Assembly: GCA_022641835.1 (NCBI GenBank)
Contig: CP048717.1
Coordinates: 620,001-684,000, forward strand
Length of the DNA: 64,000 nt
Origin: Petasospora fabianii
Lineage: Eukaryota; Ascomycota; Saccharomycetes; Phaffomycetales; Wickerhamomycetaceae
Direction: 5' to 3'
Shown piece by piece: positions 20,868-31,868 of the stretch; the stretch's first letter is position 1, and each line of letters opens with the position of its first letter. Below the pieces are notes generated by a model. The model searched no databases, was not told where the DNA came from, and saw nothing but the letters and a program-made list of their open reading frames with translations. The translations under genes and the position numbers were made by a program.

Positions 20868-23713
20868 ATGTCGCTTTGGAGCATCAGCGCGGCAAAAAAG
20901 AGGGACGACGAAGTTCCCGGCACATCGAAGTGGATCAGAAAGGAGCTGCGGACTCTCCATGAGCTCATGATCAGTAACACCGAACAGTTCGCCTATTCGG
21001 TTGCCTCTGAGTTTACATGGATCGATGAGCAGATGGAAGAGATATTTAACGCCACTGAGGAGTAAGTCCTGTTTACACTCACAGCCGCCGGTTGACATCG
21101 GTACTAACAATTGCCCACAGGAATCCACGTCTCCTCCTCGAATCCCCTTCCAAGTTGAGAGGCGAGAACTCTCCAACCAAGAAGTTGAGAGATCAGGCGG
21201 TGCAACTAATGTCTCCACATAAGTCCGCTTCGAAGTCGCCTATGAGGGAGTTGGACATCAACGCCTTAAGGCTTTCTCCGATCAGATTCGAGAAGCAGTC
21301 AACAAAGCCATCTTCCCCTGTAATCAAAAGCTCACTTCACATCAACTCACCGGTCCGTGTAATTCCTGCTTCAAAGCCAACAGAAACAGAAACACAGACA
21401 CAAACACAGCCACAACCACAACCACAACTACAACCACAACTAGATCTCCCTGTGAAGAAGTCGTACAATCCGTTTCTTGAGGCGCCGAAGCCAACGCATG
21501 CTCCTTTGAAGTTGGTATCACCAACCAAACCCGAAGCTGTCACAGCATCCCATGTCGTACAAGCACCACGCATATACTCTCCAGATGAGCACCATGCCCC
21601 AGTAAAAGATTCAGAAGTGAACAAGCTGGTTGCTGACCCCGAAGAGGATCAGGATAACTATGATGCCTCGCTTGACGACAATTCGTTTCAGGCCATCAGA
21701 ACAAAGATCCGCAAGAGCCTCGCCAAGAGAACGGGGACAGAAAGACCTAACACAACAGGTGAGAACTCATACAAGAGTGCAGACGACGAATCTAGACCAT
21801 CATCTTTGGCGGCTCATCCAGGGTCTTTTCCTTCGCTAAATGCAACCCAAAGGAACCCTGACTCCTCAGGGACCATCAAGGTTCCATTGAATGATGAGAC
21901 ATCAAACAAGAAGAAGTCCACAGCATCAAATACCCCACCACCATCAAAGAGGGAATCACAAGGATTTGCATTGCTTCCCCCTAGAGATCCGCTGACGGTA
22001 AAGTCTGCAAAGAAGACAGAGTCAAAATCCCGCTTGAGTCTCTTTGATGATGACTTCAATATCAGCCCTTCGAAGGAGGAAAAGTCAACATCGCCACCCG
22101 CATTGAAGAAATCTCTTTACCCCTCACTCTCAGTGGATTATACGAACCCATCAACTGCTACATCAATCCCATCACCATCAATCAAGTCCACAGCATCATC
22201 TGCAACCAGCAAGGCTGCTAAGAAGATCCCGTCACCCACCAAACTGAAGGAGCCATCGTTGGTTCCACTGAAAGCCAAGCTCGCCAGCCCACAGCGTTCT
22301 GATATCCCGTCAAACGAAACCAATTCAAGTAAAAGTCCTTCCAAGCCCAACAGTCCTTCCAAACCCAAAAGCCCAACGAAGGCGGCTTCCCCACAAAAGG
22401 CTGTCCAGTCACCAATTTCTAATTTGTTTGCATCGGTGAACTCTACCCTCAAGAAGGCCAGAAGCAAGTTCATGAAGGAGACAGGCAAAATCTTGACCGA
22501 AGGTACCGATTACAAAGATCTAGCACCATTGTCACCCTCTAAGACTGGTCCAACTACTAAAGAGAATGCGCATTCAGTGATCTCTCACACCACAGCTACG
22601 ACCAAGTCGGCTGAAGAGATAGTTTCGGCGCCGGATCAGAAGACTGATGACTACGAGATGGAAGATGATGATCCGAATGCTGATGATGATGACAATCTGA
22701 AACGCTTGAGTATGAAATTTTCTCCTGTGAAGAGCGCATACGGGGTCTTGAGACGTGAAATGAATGAATCTCCAGTGAAGACCGATGCTGCTGAGGCGAA
22801 GGAGAAGTCATCAACCGAGGTCAAGAAGCCACAACAACCGCGTAACCTCACGAGAATGTCTTTGGCCAAACCAGAGGACAACCAGCACACCAGAAAGTCT
22901 AGAGGCAATGGACTAGCCTCTATGCCATTGGAGGCTAAGAACAAGCCGGCCAGACCGAAGTCACTTGTCGGTCAACAGTCAGTTGTGCCAGTCAAGAGAA
23001 AATCACAGACAGATGAGGAGAACCGTGTATTGAACAGGCCATCAACCAACCAAGCTTACAGAAAGATTGGAAGCAAAATTGTTGCTCCAAGTGTTTCTCA
23101 GTCCAAGCAGGCACAGCAAGATGCTAAGCGTCGCCGCACAGCCGAGCAACTCCAGAGTGTGCTTCAGAAGAGAGCATCCAGAGTCTCGCAGACCCAGTCA
23201 CAGTTGCCCCAGGGCCAAGAACACGAGATTCCGAGACCTGTCAAGCAAACTTCGAAGTACACTGGTACGACCAACCAGACATTGATGAAGACAGCTGTGC
23301 TTCAACATGCCCGTTTGAACAATGATGGTAAAATGGCGAACCCGTTCCAGTCCGGTGGTAGCTCCTCATTCCAGTCTAATGCTGGCTTCAGCAAGTCCAA
23401 TCCACCAGTAACACCGGCTGCTTCCACACTCCCTCTTCCGGAAATCTTCTCCGAGAGTGACGATGATGAAGAGGGAAGTGTGTTGAAAGATTGGGCCAAC
23501 TCTCCAGAGTTGAAGAATATCTTGCTCAATCAGCAGCATGTTGACCCGGATAAGGTGTTTGGTCCCATTGCCCCATTACAGATGGATGAGATTTTCCACT
23601 CTAGCCATAATGTTGCCAGGTTGAGAAACCGCGGGTCTTCTGCTCAATGGACACGAGATGGTCTGACTACACAGGAGGTGGAGAGCTACAAAAAGAGGAC
23701 ATACAAGAGATAA
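20868..23713 (+). CDS. SLI15: INCENP homologue, chromosomal passenger complex scaffold
   Basis: Scaffold that binds and activates Aurora B/Ipl1 and links it to Bir1 (survivin) and Nbl1 (borealin) for chromosome bi-orientation. Exon 1 (20868-21061) encodes the N-terminal helix that binds Bir1/Nbl1. The intron (21062-21120) has donor GTAAGT, branch TACTAAC and acceptor CCCACAG. Exon 2 ends at 23713; total 928 residues. The middle is disordered and very rich in Ser-Pro sites, including a run of SPSK/SPTK-type repeats near codons 465-490. A Thr/Gln/Pro dipeptide repeat lies near 135-150. The IN-box is at the C-terminus (LPEIFSESDDDEE, WANSPEL, FGPIAPLQMDEIF). It is longer than S. cerevisiae Sli15 (698). 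It converges with CNS1, 51 bases apart. Confidence 0.9.
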
Positions 23714-23764
23714 AAAAGGGTGTAATACAAATGACGTGACGATTAAAATGATGCAAAATGTAGT

Positions 23765-24940
23765 TTACTCTGTGCTGATTCTCTTCTTCAATGCAAGAGA
23801 CTTGTCCCATTTCTTTAACCAAGCCTCGGAGTCTACCTTCGGAACGAAGTAGAGTCTAACGGAGTTGTCAAACAGTGGGATCTTAGGAGCCTGGTTACTC
23901 AGGGCTTTGTTCAAGGTTGCCTTCTTACCCACCTTAATTAAGCCACCTGAGAGTGTCTCCATATATGCCTCTAGTTTCTTCGGCGTGAAGTTCTCATGCT
24001 TTGGGTCTTCAAACCAGCTCTCAGGCCTTTGGAGAACAAGCTCCATGACTTCGATAGGTGTAGAAAGTTCTGAAATGTCGGCGACAAAGTCGAACTCATC
24101 GGTGGTTGGGTATAGCACCATGGCAGGCATAATCAATTGTGACTCAATATCCTTTGGGTCTTCCAGTCTGATCTTGGCATTCTCAAGAAACTCTGATGGA
24201 CGCGGTGTAGCTATGTTAGTGTATCCTCTGGCTGTCATAGCATCCTGCAATAGTTGCTGAAGTGCCATCTTCTCGATCATCTCCTGCTCTTTCTTGATCT
24301 TGATTCTCTCCAGTTCTTCCTCCTTCGTTGTGATCTGCTTGAGCAGAGAGTTTGAGGCAAAGTTGTCTGGGTTAATCTTTAAACTGAAGTTAAGTGCCTC
24401 CTTAGCTTCCTCGAACTTTCCAATTGCAAAATATGCCTTAGCCATACGATAGTATGCTTTGATGTTCTTTGGATCAAGTTTTAGACCCTCCTTACAGTCA
24501 TTGATGCACCTTCTGTAGTTTTTGAGCTCCAAGTTGCAGGCCGCTCTGTTCAAGTAAAGAGGGGCGTCAATAGAGGCAACACCGCATTTAACAGCAATAC
24601 CCTTAGTGTAGAAATCCACAGCGCCTTTGTAGCGCTTGAGCTTGAACTCATCGTTACCTTGGTTCTTGAAGTTGGTAGCGATCTCATGTGGCTCACCATC
24701 GTAGGCAAGGGCCTTCAAAGCCTCGAGTGCAGTATTTTCTCCACCGTCACCGTCTGTCTCATCAAGCTGGTTCATGAAAAAAGGAAGTCTGTTGAGCTCT
24801 TCCATTACCTCATCGACAGATTTGTCTGCGAGGTCGGCCAGTTGTGGTGGCAACTCCGGCTCACCTGGCTTTGGGACGTAGCGTTTTGGCTTCTCAACCA
24901 CGTCTGGGAGCTCAGTAATCTGTACCATTGTTGAAGCCAA
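23765..24940 (-). CDS. CNS1: TPR co-chaperone Cns1
   Basis: Essential TPR co-chaperone that bridges Hsp90 and Hsp70 and supports elongation factor 2 folding. 391 residues, close to Cns1 (385). The N-terminal segment has the family block (LADLADKSVDEVMEELNRLPFFM). Three TPR motifs span about 83-200 (FKNQGNDEFKLKRYKGAVDF, LYLNRAACNLELKNY, AYYRMAKAYFAIGKFEEA), with carboxylate-clamp Lys/Asn residues. A coiled helix follows, then the C-terminal wheel-like domain (LYPTTDEFDFVADI to the end). The first ATG is chosen; a second Met is at codon 5. Confidence 0.93.
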   Translation of the reverse strand: MASTMVQITELPDVVEKPKRYVPKPGEPELPPQLADLADKSVDEVMEELNRLPFFMNQLDETDGDGGENTALEALKALAYDGEPHEIATNFKNQGNDEFKLKRYKGAVDFYTKGIAVKCGVASIDAPLYLNRAACNLELKNYRRCINDCKEGLKLDPKNIKAYYRMAKAYFAIGKFEEAKEALNFSLKINPDNFASNSLLKQITTKEEELERIKIKKEQEMIEKMALQQLLQDAMTARGYTNIATPRPSEFLENAKIRLEDPKDIESQLIMPAMVLYPTTDEFDFVADISELSTPIEVMELVLQRPESWFEDPKHENFTPKKLEAYMETLSGGLIKVGKKATLNKALSNQAPKIPLFDNSVRLYFVPKVDSEAWLKKWDKSLALKKRISTE

Positions 24941-25328
24941 TGAAGGTCGTTATCTGTTTGAAGGGAGAGACAAAACTTCATCGGTTGTGTCAAAGATGCT
25001 GAAAAAAAAAGTTGATAGAGGCACCATCTCCCCAACCTGCCTTCGCGACAAGGAACTTCCAACTCTCTAGACTTGGCCGGACCTCACATACGAACTTACT
25101 AGTGAATGTAAACAAACGGACCTAAATTCGCATTGGACCAGTCATCAACACAGAAACAATGCATGTGAAGAAATTATGAATGAAAATATAAACGCCTGAG
25201 GCGCCCTATAGCTAGAAGTTTTACCATTCCACATCGGACTATAAAGTGTGGGGTTCATCCTCCTCTTTCCCTCAGAGACACTTTGTACGTCTTAGAGAAA
25301 GAGTTAGAGGCCAATTCACAGGGCGGCT
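24941..25328. other. Divergent promoter region CNS1 / DUF2235 gene
   Basis: This is 388 bases with no supported gene, RNA or repeat. I looked for heat-shock elements for CNS1 and saw no well-spaced triplet. Confidence 0.5.
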
Positions 25329-27358
25329 ATGACTCTCTCATCAGGGAGCTCATCTTGTGGCCACAATGATCACAAGTTCTCGAGAAAATTGATAAAGGGT
25401 GTCGCTGCCGTTAAGCTGGATGGCGTGAAGAACATAGTGCTCTGCTTTGATGGCACAGAAAGCAAATTTGGTCCGGCCCCATACACTAACGCCCTCAAGA
25501 TCTTCCGACTCTTGGAAAAGGATGATCCAACACGGCAGATATGCTATTACCAACCAGGGATTGGCGCCTCCATGACTGTTGAAAACCTTACTACTTTTGA
25601 TATTCCTAGTACCGCCTGCAATGCGATTGACGCGCTGATTGCGTTCTCTTTGGACGCGCACATCATAGAGGCATATAAGTTCTTGATGAGATTCTACTGC
25701 AATGGTGATAAAATTTACTTGTTTGGATTCAGGTAAGTTAGCCTTTGTGTCTATTCCATATTGGCTTTATACTGACGATTTACAACAGCCGCGGTGCCTT
25801 CACCGCCCGTGTTCTCAGCTCCATGATAGAGCGCGTCGGTTTGTTGAATCCGGGATTAGAAGGACTCGTAGATGGTGCTTGGTCCATTTATAGTGCATGG
25901 GAATATGCTGCACAACCTAGCCAGCCTGATTACACCACTACTTTAGTCGATGAATTCAAGAACACTTTCACCAGAACCATCCCAGTTGGGATCGAATTTA
26001 TGGGTCTCTTTGATACAGTAAATTCAGTGGGTCTCCTTCGTGATCGCATGTTTCCGTTCACCACAAGGTTTAATCTCGTCAAACAAATCAGACATGCTGT
26101 CAGCATTGATGAACGTCGAACCAAATACAAGCAGAATCTTATCTATCCATACTCATATAAACCACACATATTCTCATTGGAGTGCACCCCTGTACCACAA
26201 AGCAGAATAACGGGATCCCATGAACAGGGGAGTAACTATGGATCCTTGGAAGATAATTCTGGACAATATAACGAGGAGACTGGAGCCGCTCGAAAGTTGA
26301 TGAATGATATCCAGGAGAGACTCAACGTTATTGTTTCTGAGAATATCAGAAACGGGCGTCACACAGCATCAGCCACCTCTTCAAGTCTTGAATACGACAA
26401 GTCAAAGTTAATGAGTGGTGAGTTCCAGGAGATCTGGTTTGCCGGGAATCATGGTGATGTTGGTGGTGGTTGGGCTCCAAGTGTCAACGGTCAGTTTTTG
26501 TCGATTCTCCCTTTGAGATGGATGCTTGGCGAGGCTCTTGGTACTGGCGTGCTTTTCCAGAAGGAAGAGTTAAGAAAGTTTTCAGAGAGATACACATCTC
26601 TAGGCTCTCTTTTATCTCCGTACCACGATTTATTATCATTTAAGAGCAATGGCCTTACACTTGAGATCTCTGAGGAGGAGAAAGCTATGATCTTGAAGAT
26701 ATCAAACAGATTGTTCAAGAAAAGCGAGGTTCCATTGTTCCGATCTTGTGAGACCTCATCAAACACATCATATACTAACTTGTTCACTAGTGGTTTATAT
26801 ACCACTAACCTCAAGCGTATTGGTGCTGATACCAATGATAAACTGTTAGTAGGCCCTGTCTTTCAGGTACACCGGGATGTTCCTGAGACGCCAATACAAG
26901 GGTTTGACGGTAGAGGTAACTCATCTCAATTGAGGACGCTTTTTTGGTGGATGGTTGAGCTTTTACCATTGGGTACCAAGATTGAGAATTCTGCTGGAGA
27001 ATGGAAGAATGTGTACATCCCGAACTTGGGTCGCCACAGATCTCTTCCAGCTTATGCCCAGTTACACTGGAGCGTTTACTGGAGAATGAGGTACACCGAG
27101 GACTATCACCCACCAAACCTTCCACTGTACGCCAAGAGAGTCTATAGAGGTGAGGACCCAGTTGACCAGGATGACTCTAACTGTTTGCTTAAGAAGGCTA
27201 TTGAGCACACTTTGGCTCAGTTCAAGAAATGGGACTCGGAAGGTTGGAGCATCATTCCGGACGACTTGTCCGCCGCGCTCAAGGAAGCTGGCTACTATGA
27301 CTCTCTTGAGAATGATCAAAACGAGGCTGGCCCTTCCAATCACCAACTGATTAGCTAA
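25329..27358 (+). CDS. DUF2235 alpha/beta-hydrolase-like protein
   Basis: Member of the DUF2235 family, alpha/beta hydrolases related to the catalytic domain of bacterial T6SS Tle1 phospholipases; the role in fungi is not established. Exons 25329-25732 and 25789-27358 give 657 residues. The intron (25733-25788) has donor GTAAGT and acceptor CAACAG, with a weaker branch TACTGAC. Motifs: LCFDGTESKF at about 36-45, the nucleophile elbow GFSRGA with Ser135, a second conserved patch (HAVSIDERR) and WFAGNHGDVGGGW near 365-377, which carries the Asp/His typical of the family. The intron interrupts the Ser135 codon (AG|C). No signal peptide is seen. Confidence 0.85.
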
Positions 27359-27747
27359 TTGTAATGAACTACCCTTGCGATATCATACTAAGATGTAGAG
27401 CTAGGGAGAGAATGATGCAAGGCCCTGGGGCCCATTGGACTTCCGGGGAAAAACGTGACTCCCCACAACTGAGCGACCGGAAGTCGCCCAAAACGACCGT
27501 AGCCAATCGCCACCAGGGCGTTGAAATGGGTTGCCTCTGCTAATTTCGCGGGTTTGCGTGTTGCGCTAACCGGGCCTGGGTCGTGGTTTTTTTTTCATTT
27601 TTCTAAAGCCAATCAACGGCGAGTTGATTTGAATTTCTTCGTTTTTCGCCTGGCGTGTAGCAGCGCACGAAAAAAAAGGACCAACATCAACACTCGCAAG
27701 CGTAACAGAAGAACCTATAAGGTATCGCAAGACAAACATTCCACACA
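27359..27747 (+). promoter_or_regulatory. RIP1 promoter with three CCAAT boxes
   Basis: CCAAT occurs on the plus strand at 27503-27507 and 27609-27613 and on the minus strand at 27434-27438 (ATTGG). The HAP2/3/4/5 complex activates respiratory genes through CCAAT in yeasts, which fits the Rieske gene downstream. The rest of the 389-base gap shows no gene. Confidence 0.5.
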
Positions 27748-28723
27748 ATGCTTTCCTTGAGAACCGCTTTGCGTAACACCACCTCTTTCAGAGCTTTGGG
27801 TACGTACAATTCCCGCACCAGGGCGACTCCTACAACCAGATCCATACACTGTCAATATCGCATCCATTACAAATGGCAAGCGGTATACCGAAAAGAACAC
27901 AGGGGCAATCAAGTGTCCTCGACTGATTGAAACCATTGAAACCAAGGAGCACCAAATCGAAGAACGTAATATTCCCGATTACACTAGTGCTTTAAGAGGC
28001 TTATTTTTCCAATGTCTAGAGATATCGAGATACCATCTCGAGACAGTGTTTGGTTTCTCGGAAGGAGGCAGCTTTAGTTTTAGTTATTGCTAAAGGGATC
28101 AAGATTACTAACAACTTTATTTAGCTGGTCAGTCCAGACTTCTCTCTTCCTCTTCTGTGGCCCAGAAGTCCACCTACCGTACCCCAGACTTTGGTGACTA
28201 CGTCAAGAAGGAGGGTACCACCGACAAGGGTCGTGTCTTCACCTACCTTACTGTCGGTTCTCTCGGTTTGGTTTCCGCTGCTGGTGCCAAGTCTACCGTT
28301 GAGGCTTTCCTTACTTCCTGGACCGCTTCCGCCGATGTTTTGGCTATGGCCAAGGTTGAGGTTGACCTCGCCGCTATCCCAGAGGGTAAGAACGTTGTCG
28401 TGAAGTGGCAGGGTAAGCCAGTTTTCATCAGACACAGAACTGCTGGTGAGATTGATGAGGCCAACTCTGTCGACATTTCCACTCTCAGAGATCCACAGAC
28501 CGATGCTGAGCGTGTGCAGAACCCAGAGTGGCTTGTCATGTTGGGTATCTGTACTCACTTGGGTTGTGTCCCAATCGGTGAGGCTGGTGACTTCGGTGGT
28601 TGGTTCTGTCCATGTCACGGTTCCCACTACGACATTTCCGGTAGAATCAGAAGAGGTCCAGCTCCATTGAACTTGGAGATTCCAACTTACAGCTTCGACG
28701 GTAGCAACCTTATTGTCGGTTAA
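27748..28723 (+). CDS. RIP1: Rieske iron-sulfur subunit of cytochrome bc1
   Basis: Electron-transfer subunit of respiratory complex III in the mitochondrial inner membrane. Exon 1 (27748-27799) encodes an Arg-rich presequence start; exon 2 (28125-28723) encodes the rest; total 216 residues (yeast Rip1 is 215). The 325-base intron (27800-28124) has donor GTACGT, branch TACTAAC at 28106-28112 and acceptor TTTAG, and falls inside the targeting sequence. The membrane anchor is at about 50-80 (starting RVFTYLTVGSLG). The [2Fe-2S] ligands and disulfide cysteines are in CTHLGC and CPCHGSH. Codon use is strongly biased, as in highly expressed genes. Confidence 0.96.
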
Positions 28724-29288
28724 GCGAATCTTTTCTCTACCAAAGGTGTTTTAACAGGTGAGAAACATCATTTTATGGGAATTTTCACTTAAGTTATTAA
28801 TTGTTCACGAGTTTTTTTACGAAGAGGAGACGAGAAGGAGATACCTCCCACTCACGGCGGGGAGATTGGATGAAGAAAATAAACATTCCACACACACATA
28901 TATACACTACTGCTACCATCATCACATCCACCACACATCAAATCACGTCACATCACATCACATCACATCATCATAGAGATTATGAGAGATTACCACCATC
29001 TTGTTCTTTCTGAAAAGGGTCTACTATTTATTTTGTTTTTGACAGCAAATGGAGGAGCTTTTCTCTATCCCAACAACCCAATCCCAGGAAGACCGAAAAC
29101 AAAATTGTAAATAGTATACACTTTTGGTTCTTTTTTATCAATCATTGCATTGTTTTTGGTTATTACACGACTACATACGTTAAGTTTTTTCATGTAGAAC
29201 GTTCTCAACATACATGTGTCTATATTGATGAACTCAACTGGACTACAAATGCTGGCCAGCAGCTTTTCATATCGCGGTCAGTTGCAGA
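28724..29288. other. Intergenic region between RIP1 and HUL4 3' ends
   Basis: This 565-base region between convergent genes is AT-rich and contains the CATCA repeat. No other feature is recognised. Confidence 0.6.
28946..28974 (+). repeat. CATCA pentanucleotide microsatellite
   Basis: About five imperfect tandem copies of a CATCA/CACAT unit lie in the RIP1 3' region, preceded by a looser CA-rich stretch from about 28890. Confidence 0.8.
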
Positions 29289-31868
29289 TCAGCGTATTCC
29301 GAAGTAGCCCTCACTCTCTGTGATAGCCATGTCCATCTTGTCCCAAAATTGACGCTTGCTGGAATAATCGTAGAGGCACAACTCATTAAAGCAGGTATGA
29401 GCACATGGGAGCCGTCCACCACTGCCGCTGTAGTCGGTCAACTTCGTCATCTTGAAAGTCATTGTGGACACACCTGTAGCAGGGATTCTGTCAGATCCAG
29501 TAACAAACACCAAAAATTTCGCTTGTCTATCATAATTAAGCTTGCCAAACCATTCCCAGAACCATTGAACGATTTCAATCGTCATCACTTCTGGCCCAAC
29601 TTTTCCCCAGCCACTATACTTGGTGATGGCTTTAAAGGACTCGGTATCAATCTTCGACTCATTATTTCCACAAATAACAAGCTCAATCTCTCTTGGAGAG
29701 AACAAAGACAAGGCATTGCCACCAATGATGTTATGAAAACCATTGTAAAAACTCTTGAATTGACGCTCGACAGATTTGTTCATGTAGTAGTCCACCCATC
29801 TTTCAATGTATTCACGACGATTATCATTGGTAACTAAAACATCAGAGCCACCAGGGATTAGCTCCTTCACGACAGGCTCACCAAGCAAATTGATAAACGT
29901 TGTCTCGAAGTATATACCCATGTCCTCAATGCTATCTTTGCTCACTAAAAGAGTGGATAGACCTTTGCCAGTCGAGGGAAAGAGCTGATTGTAATCCTCA
30001 AATGTTACCTTTTTGCCCATGAGTTTCTTGTAGAGTGCCACTGGGAACTTGAGGTCCAAGATAGTAGAGTTGTAGATTGCCAAACCAAGAATCACACCAA
30101 CCAAATAATAAAGTTCATCGTTTCCTTCTAACGGAGCAGGAGAAAACCAACAGAGATGCGATTCATCGTTGTAGAAGAACATGCCTGCATTTTGACTAAA
30201 AAGCTCCCTAGTCAAAAGTTGGAACCATTCCTTCTTTAAGCCACCAGCATCAATACCTGGCTCACCAGCAAACTCAACTTTCAAAACCTTTTTAAGGTCT
30301 CCCTGGTGATTCTTGATACAGCGAAGAGAATCATTAGTGATATGTGTTCTTCTGACGAAGACCTTCAAGTTGAGATCCACAACACTATGTTGGTCAAGTG
30401 CCTTAATAAAGGCCTCCTCGGCTTTCTTCTCCATTGAACGTCTGGCCTCATACTCCAACATAGCAATTTTACAGCCCAAAGTCAACAAGAAGGGGAATTG
30501 GCAGAATGTAAACTGAAGGTTCTTAGCAGCCATAACCCCACTTATAGAGCCAAAACTCAAGATATCCTGATAGATCCTAACTTCATTACTTCGAGGGGTA
30601 TTTTTGAAAGCAGATTGCCATACTTCGAAGTCCTGTTTCACCAGTAAGTAGTCAGACAAAGTGTTATAGAACGTATCATGTGAAACTTTCCCCTTGTTTG
30701 CAGTATAAAAGACAGACATGAGTCTCGCAGCAGTACGAATGTGCCAGTCATTGCCATACTGATAGACTTTCAACTTGATTTTATCATTCTTGTTACCACT
30801 GCCTGACAAGGTTCTTGTCCAGTCGCCAAAGGATCCCAAGCCTTGGCTCATCGATGCTGGTAGGTTAATGCAAGTTGAGGCCGGGCGTGATGTTGCTGAG
30901 GACATGGAGAGCGATTGAGAGCTGTGGCTTGCTGGCGAAGCTGGATTCAACTTGCACGACTCGCTATACTCCTCAAATGTTGGGCCCACGGGAGGCGATT
31001 GAGGCGCCTTTTTATCAGAAGATGGCAGGCTATGGTGCCTGTAAATGATTCTGGTAAGATGAAATGTGATGTAAAGGTTGATCAACTCAACTTTTGCCTT
31101 GAAACGGGACACTGTGTAAGAGGAAAACCAGCTAGTGAGGAGAGCCAGCGTCTCACGGTCCGAACTGGCAAGGTACCCGATGATACGACTGATAACCTCA
31201 TAGGAGAATGCTTTCACTTCAGGAGTATCCAAGGGTGAATTCTTCTGACCCAATGGTCTGTGACGACTATGATAAAGGCAATCAGCGAGTGTGGGTAGCT
31301 CGAAGAGAATGAGAAGCCATCTGACATCTTGTGTGGAAGCGATGAGTTTGCGAGGACGACGCAAGAGGGCGCAAACCGTCGATAAGAGCTTCAAATATGG
31401 TCGTTTGCTTGACAATGAAGAAATGAGTCTAAATGTGGCCTTGACCTCATCATAGTTGATTGATATCACTGTAAGATTCGGATGGTTGCATGCCAGGAAT
31501 GAGTTGTTCAAGGCATCCACAGATCCAAACTTCTCAGAGATGTAGTTCTCAAGATCTGAGAAAGCAGAGTGTGATCGGACGCCAAGATTATGAGCTTTAA
31601 GACCCTTCTCAACTTTCTCACGGAGCACAGAGAGGACAATTGGTTCGACGGAAGGAATATTTGTACGGGCGGCAAGGCTCAGTGTGGTGGAGCACACGGA
31701 ACAGCGATACTTGGTGATGGAACTGGGGAATTTGACGAGCGTACCACAACATCGGCAATGATGGACCATCATACTGTCAATGGGATCATCCTGTGAAGTT
31801 TCCGAGCTGGAAGGTGCCAACTGTTCCGGCGAAGCCTCAGTCTTCCTGATACCAAAGAGTTTCAGCAT
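29289..31868 (-). CDS. HUL4: HECT-domain E3 ubiquitin ligase Hul4
   Basis: HECT ubiquitin ligase; yeast Hul4 works with Tom1 and the TRAMP/exosome surveillance system. It has 859 residues against 892 in S. cerevisiae. A Cys-rich motif CRCCG...CSVC lies at about 38-56. The HECT domain occupies the last 350 residues or so (the N-lobe includes FAGEPGIDAGGLKKEWFQLL). The catalytic Cys is Cys826 in HTCFNELCLYDY, and the protein ends in the usual aromatic tail EGYFGIR. A Ser-rich linker sits at about 300-340. No intron is needed. Confidence 0.93.
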   Translation of the reverse strand: MLKLFGIRKTEASPEQLAPSSSETSQDDPIDSMMVHHCRCCGTLVKFPSSITKYRCSVCSTTLSLAARTNIPSVEPIVLSVLREKVEKGLKAHNLGVRSHSAFSDLENYISEKFGSVDALNNSFLACNHPNLTVISINYDEVKATFRLISSLSSKRPYLKLLSTVCALLRRPRKLIASTQDVRWLLILFELPTLADCLYHSRHRPLGQKNSPLDTPEVKAFSYEVISRIIGYLASSDRETLALLTSWFSSYTVSRFKAKVELINLYITFHLTRIIYRHHSLPSSDKKAPQSPPVGPTFEEYSESCKLNPASPASHSSQSLSMSSATSRPASTCINLPASMSQGLGSFGDWTRTLSGSGNKNDKIKLKVYQYGNDWHIRTAARLMSVFYTANKGKVSHDTFYNTLSDYLLVKQDFEVWQSAFKNTPRSNEVRIYQDILSFGSISGVMAAKNLQFTFCQFPFLLTLGCKIAMLEYEARRSMEKKAEEAFIKALDQHSVVDLNLKVFVRRTHITNDSLRCIKNHQGDLKKVLKVEFAGEPGIDAGGLKKEWFQLLTRELFSQNAGMFFYNDESHLCWFSPAPLEGNDELYYLVGVILGLAIYNSTILDLKFPVALYKKLMGKKVTFEDYNQLFPSTGKGLSTLLVSKDSIEDMGIYFETTFINLLGEPVVKELIPGGSDVLVTNDNRREYIERWVDYYMNKSVERQFKSFYNGFHNIIGGNALSLFSPREIELVICGNNESKIDTESFKAITKYSGWGKVGPEVMTIEIVQWFWEWFGKLNYDRQAKFLVFVTGSDRIPATGVSTMTFKMTKLTDYSGSGGRLPCAHTCFNELCLYDYSSKRQFWDKMDMAITESEGYFGIR

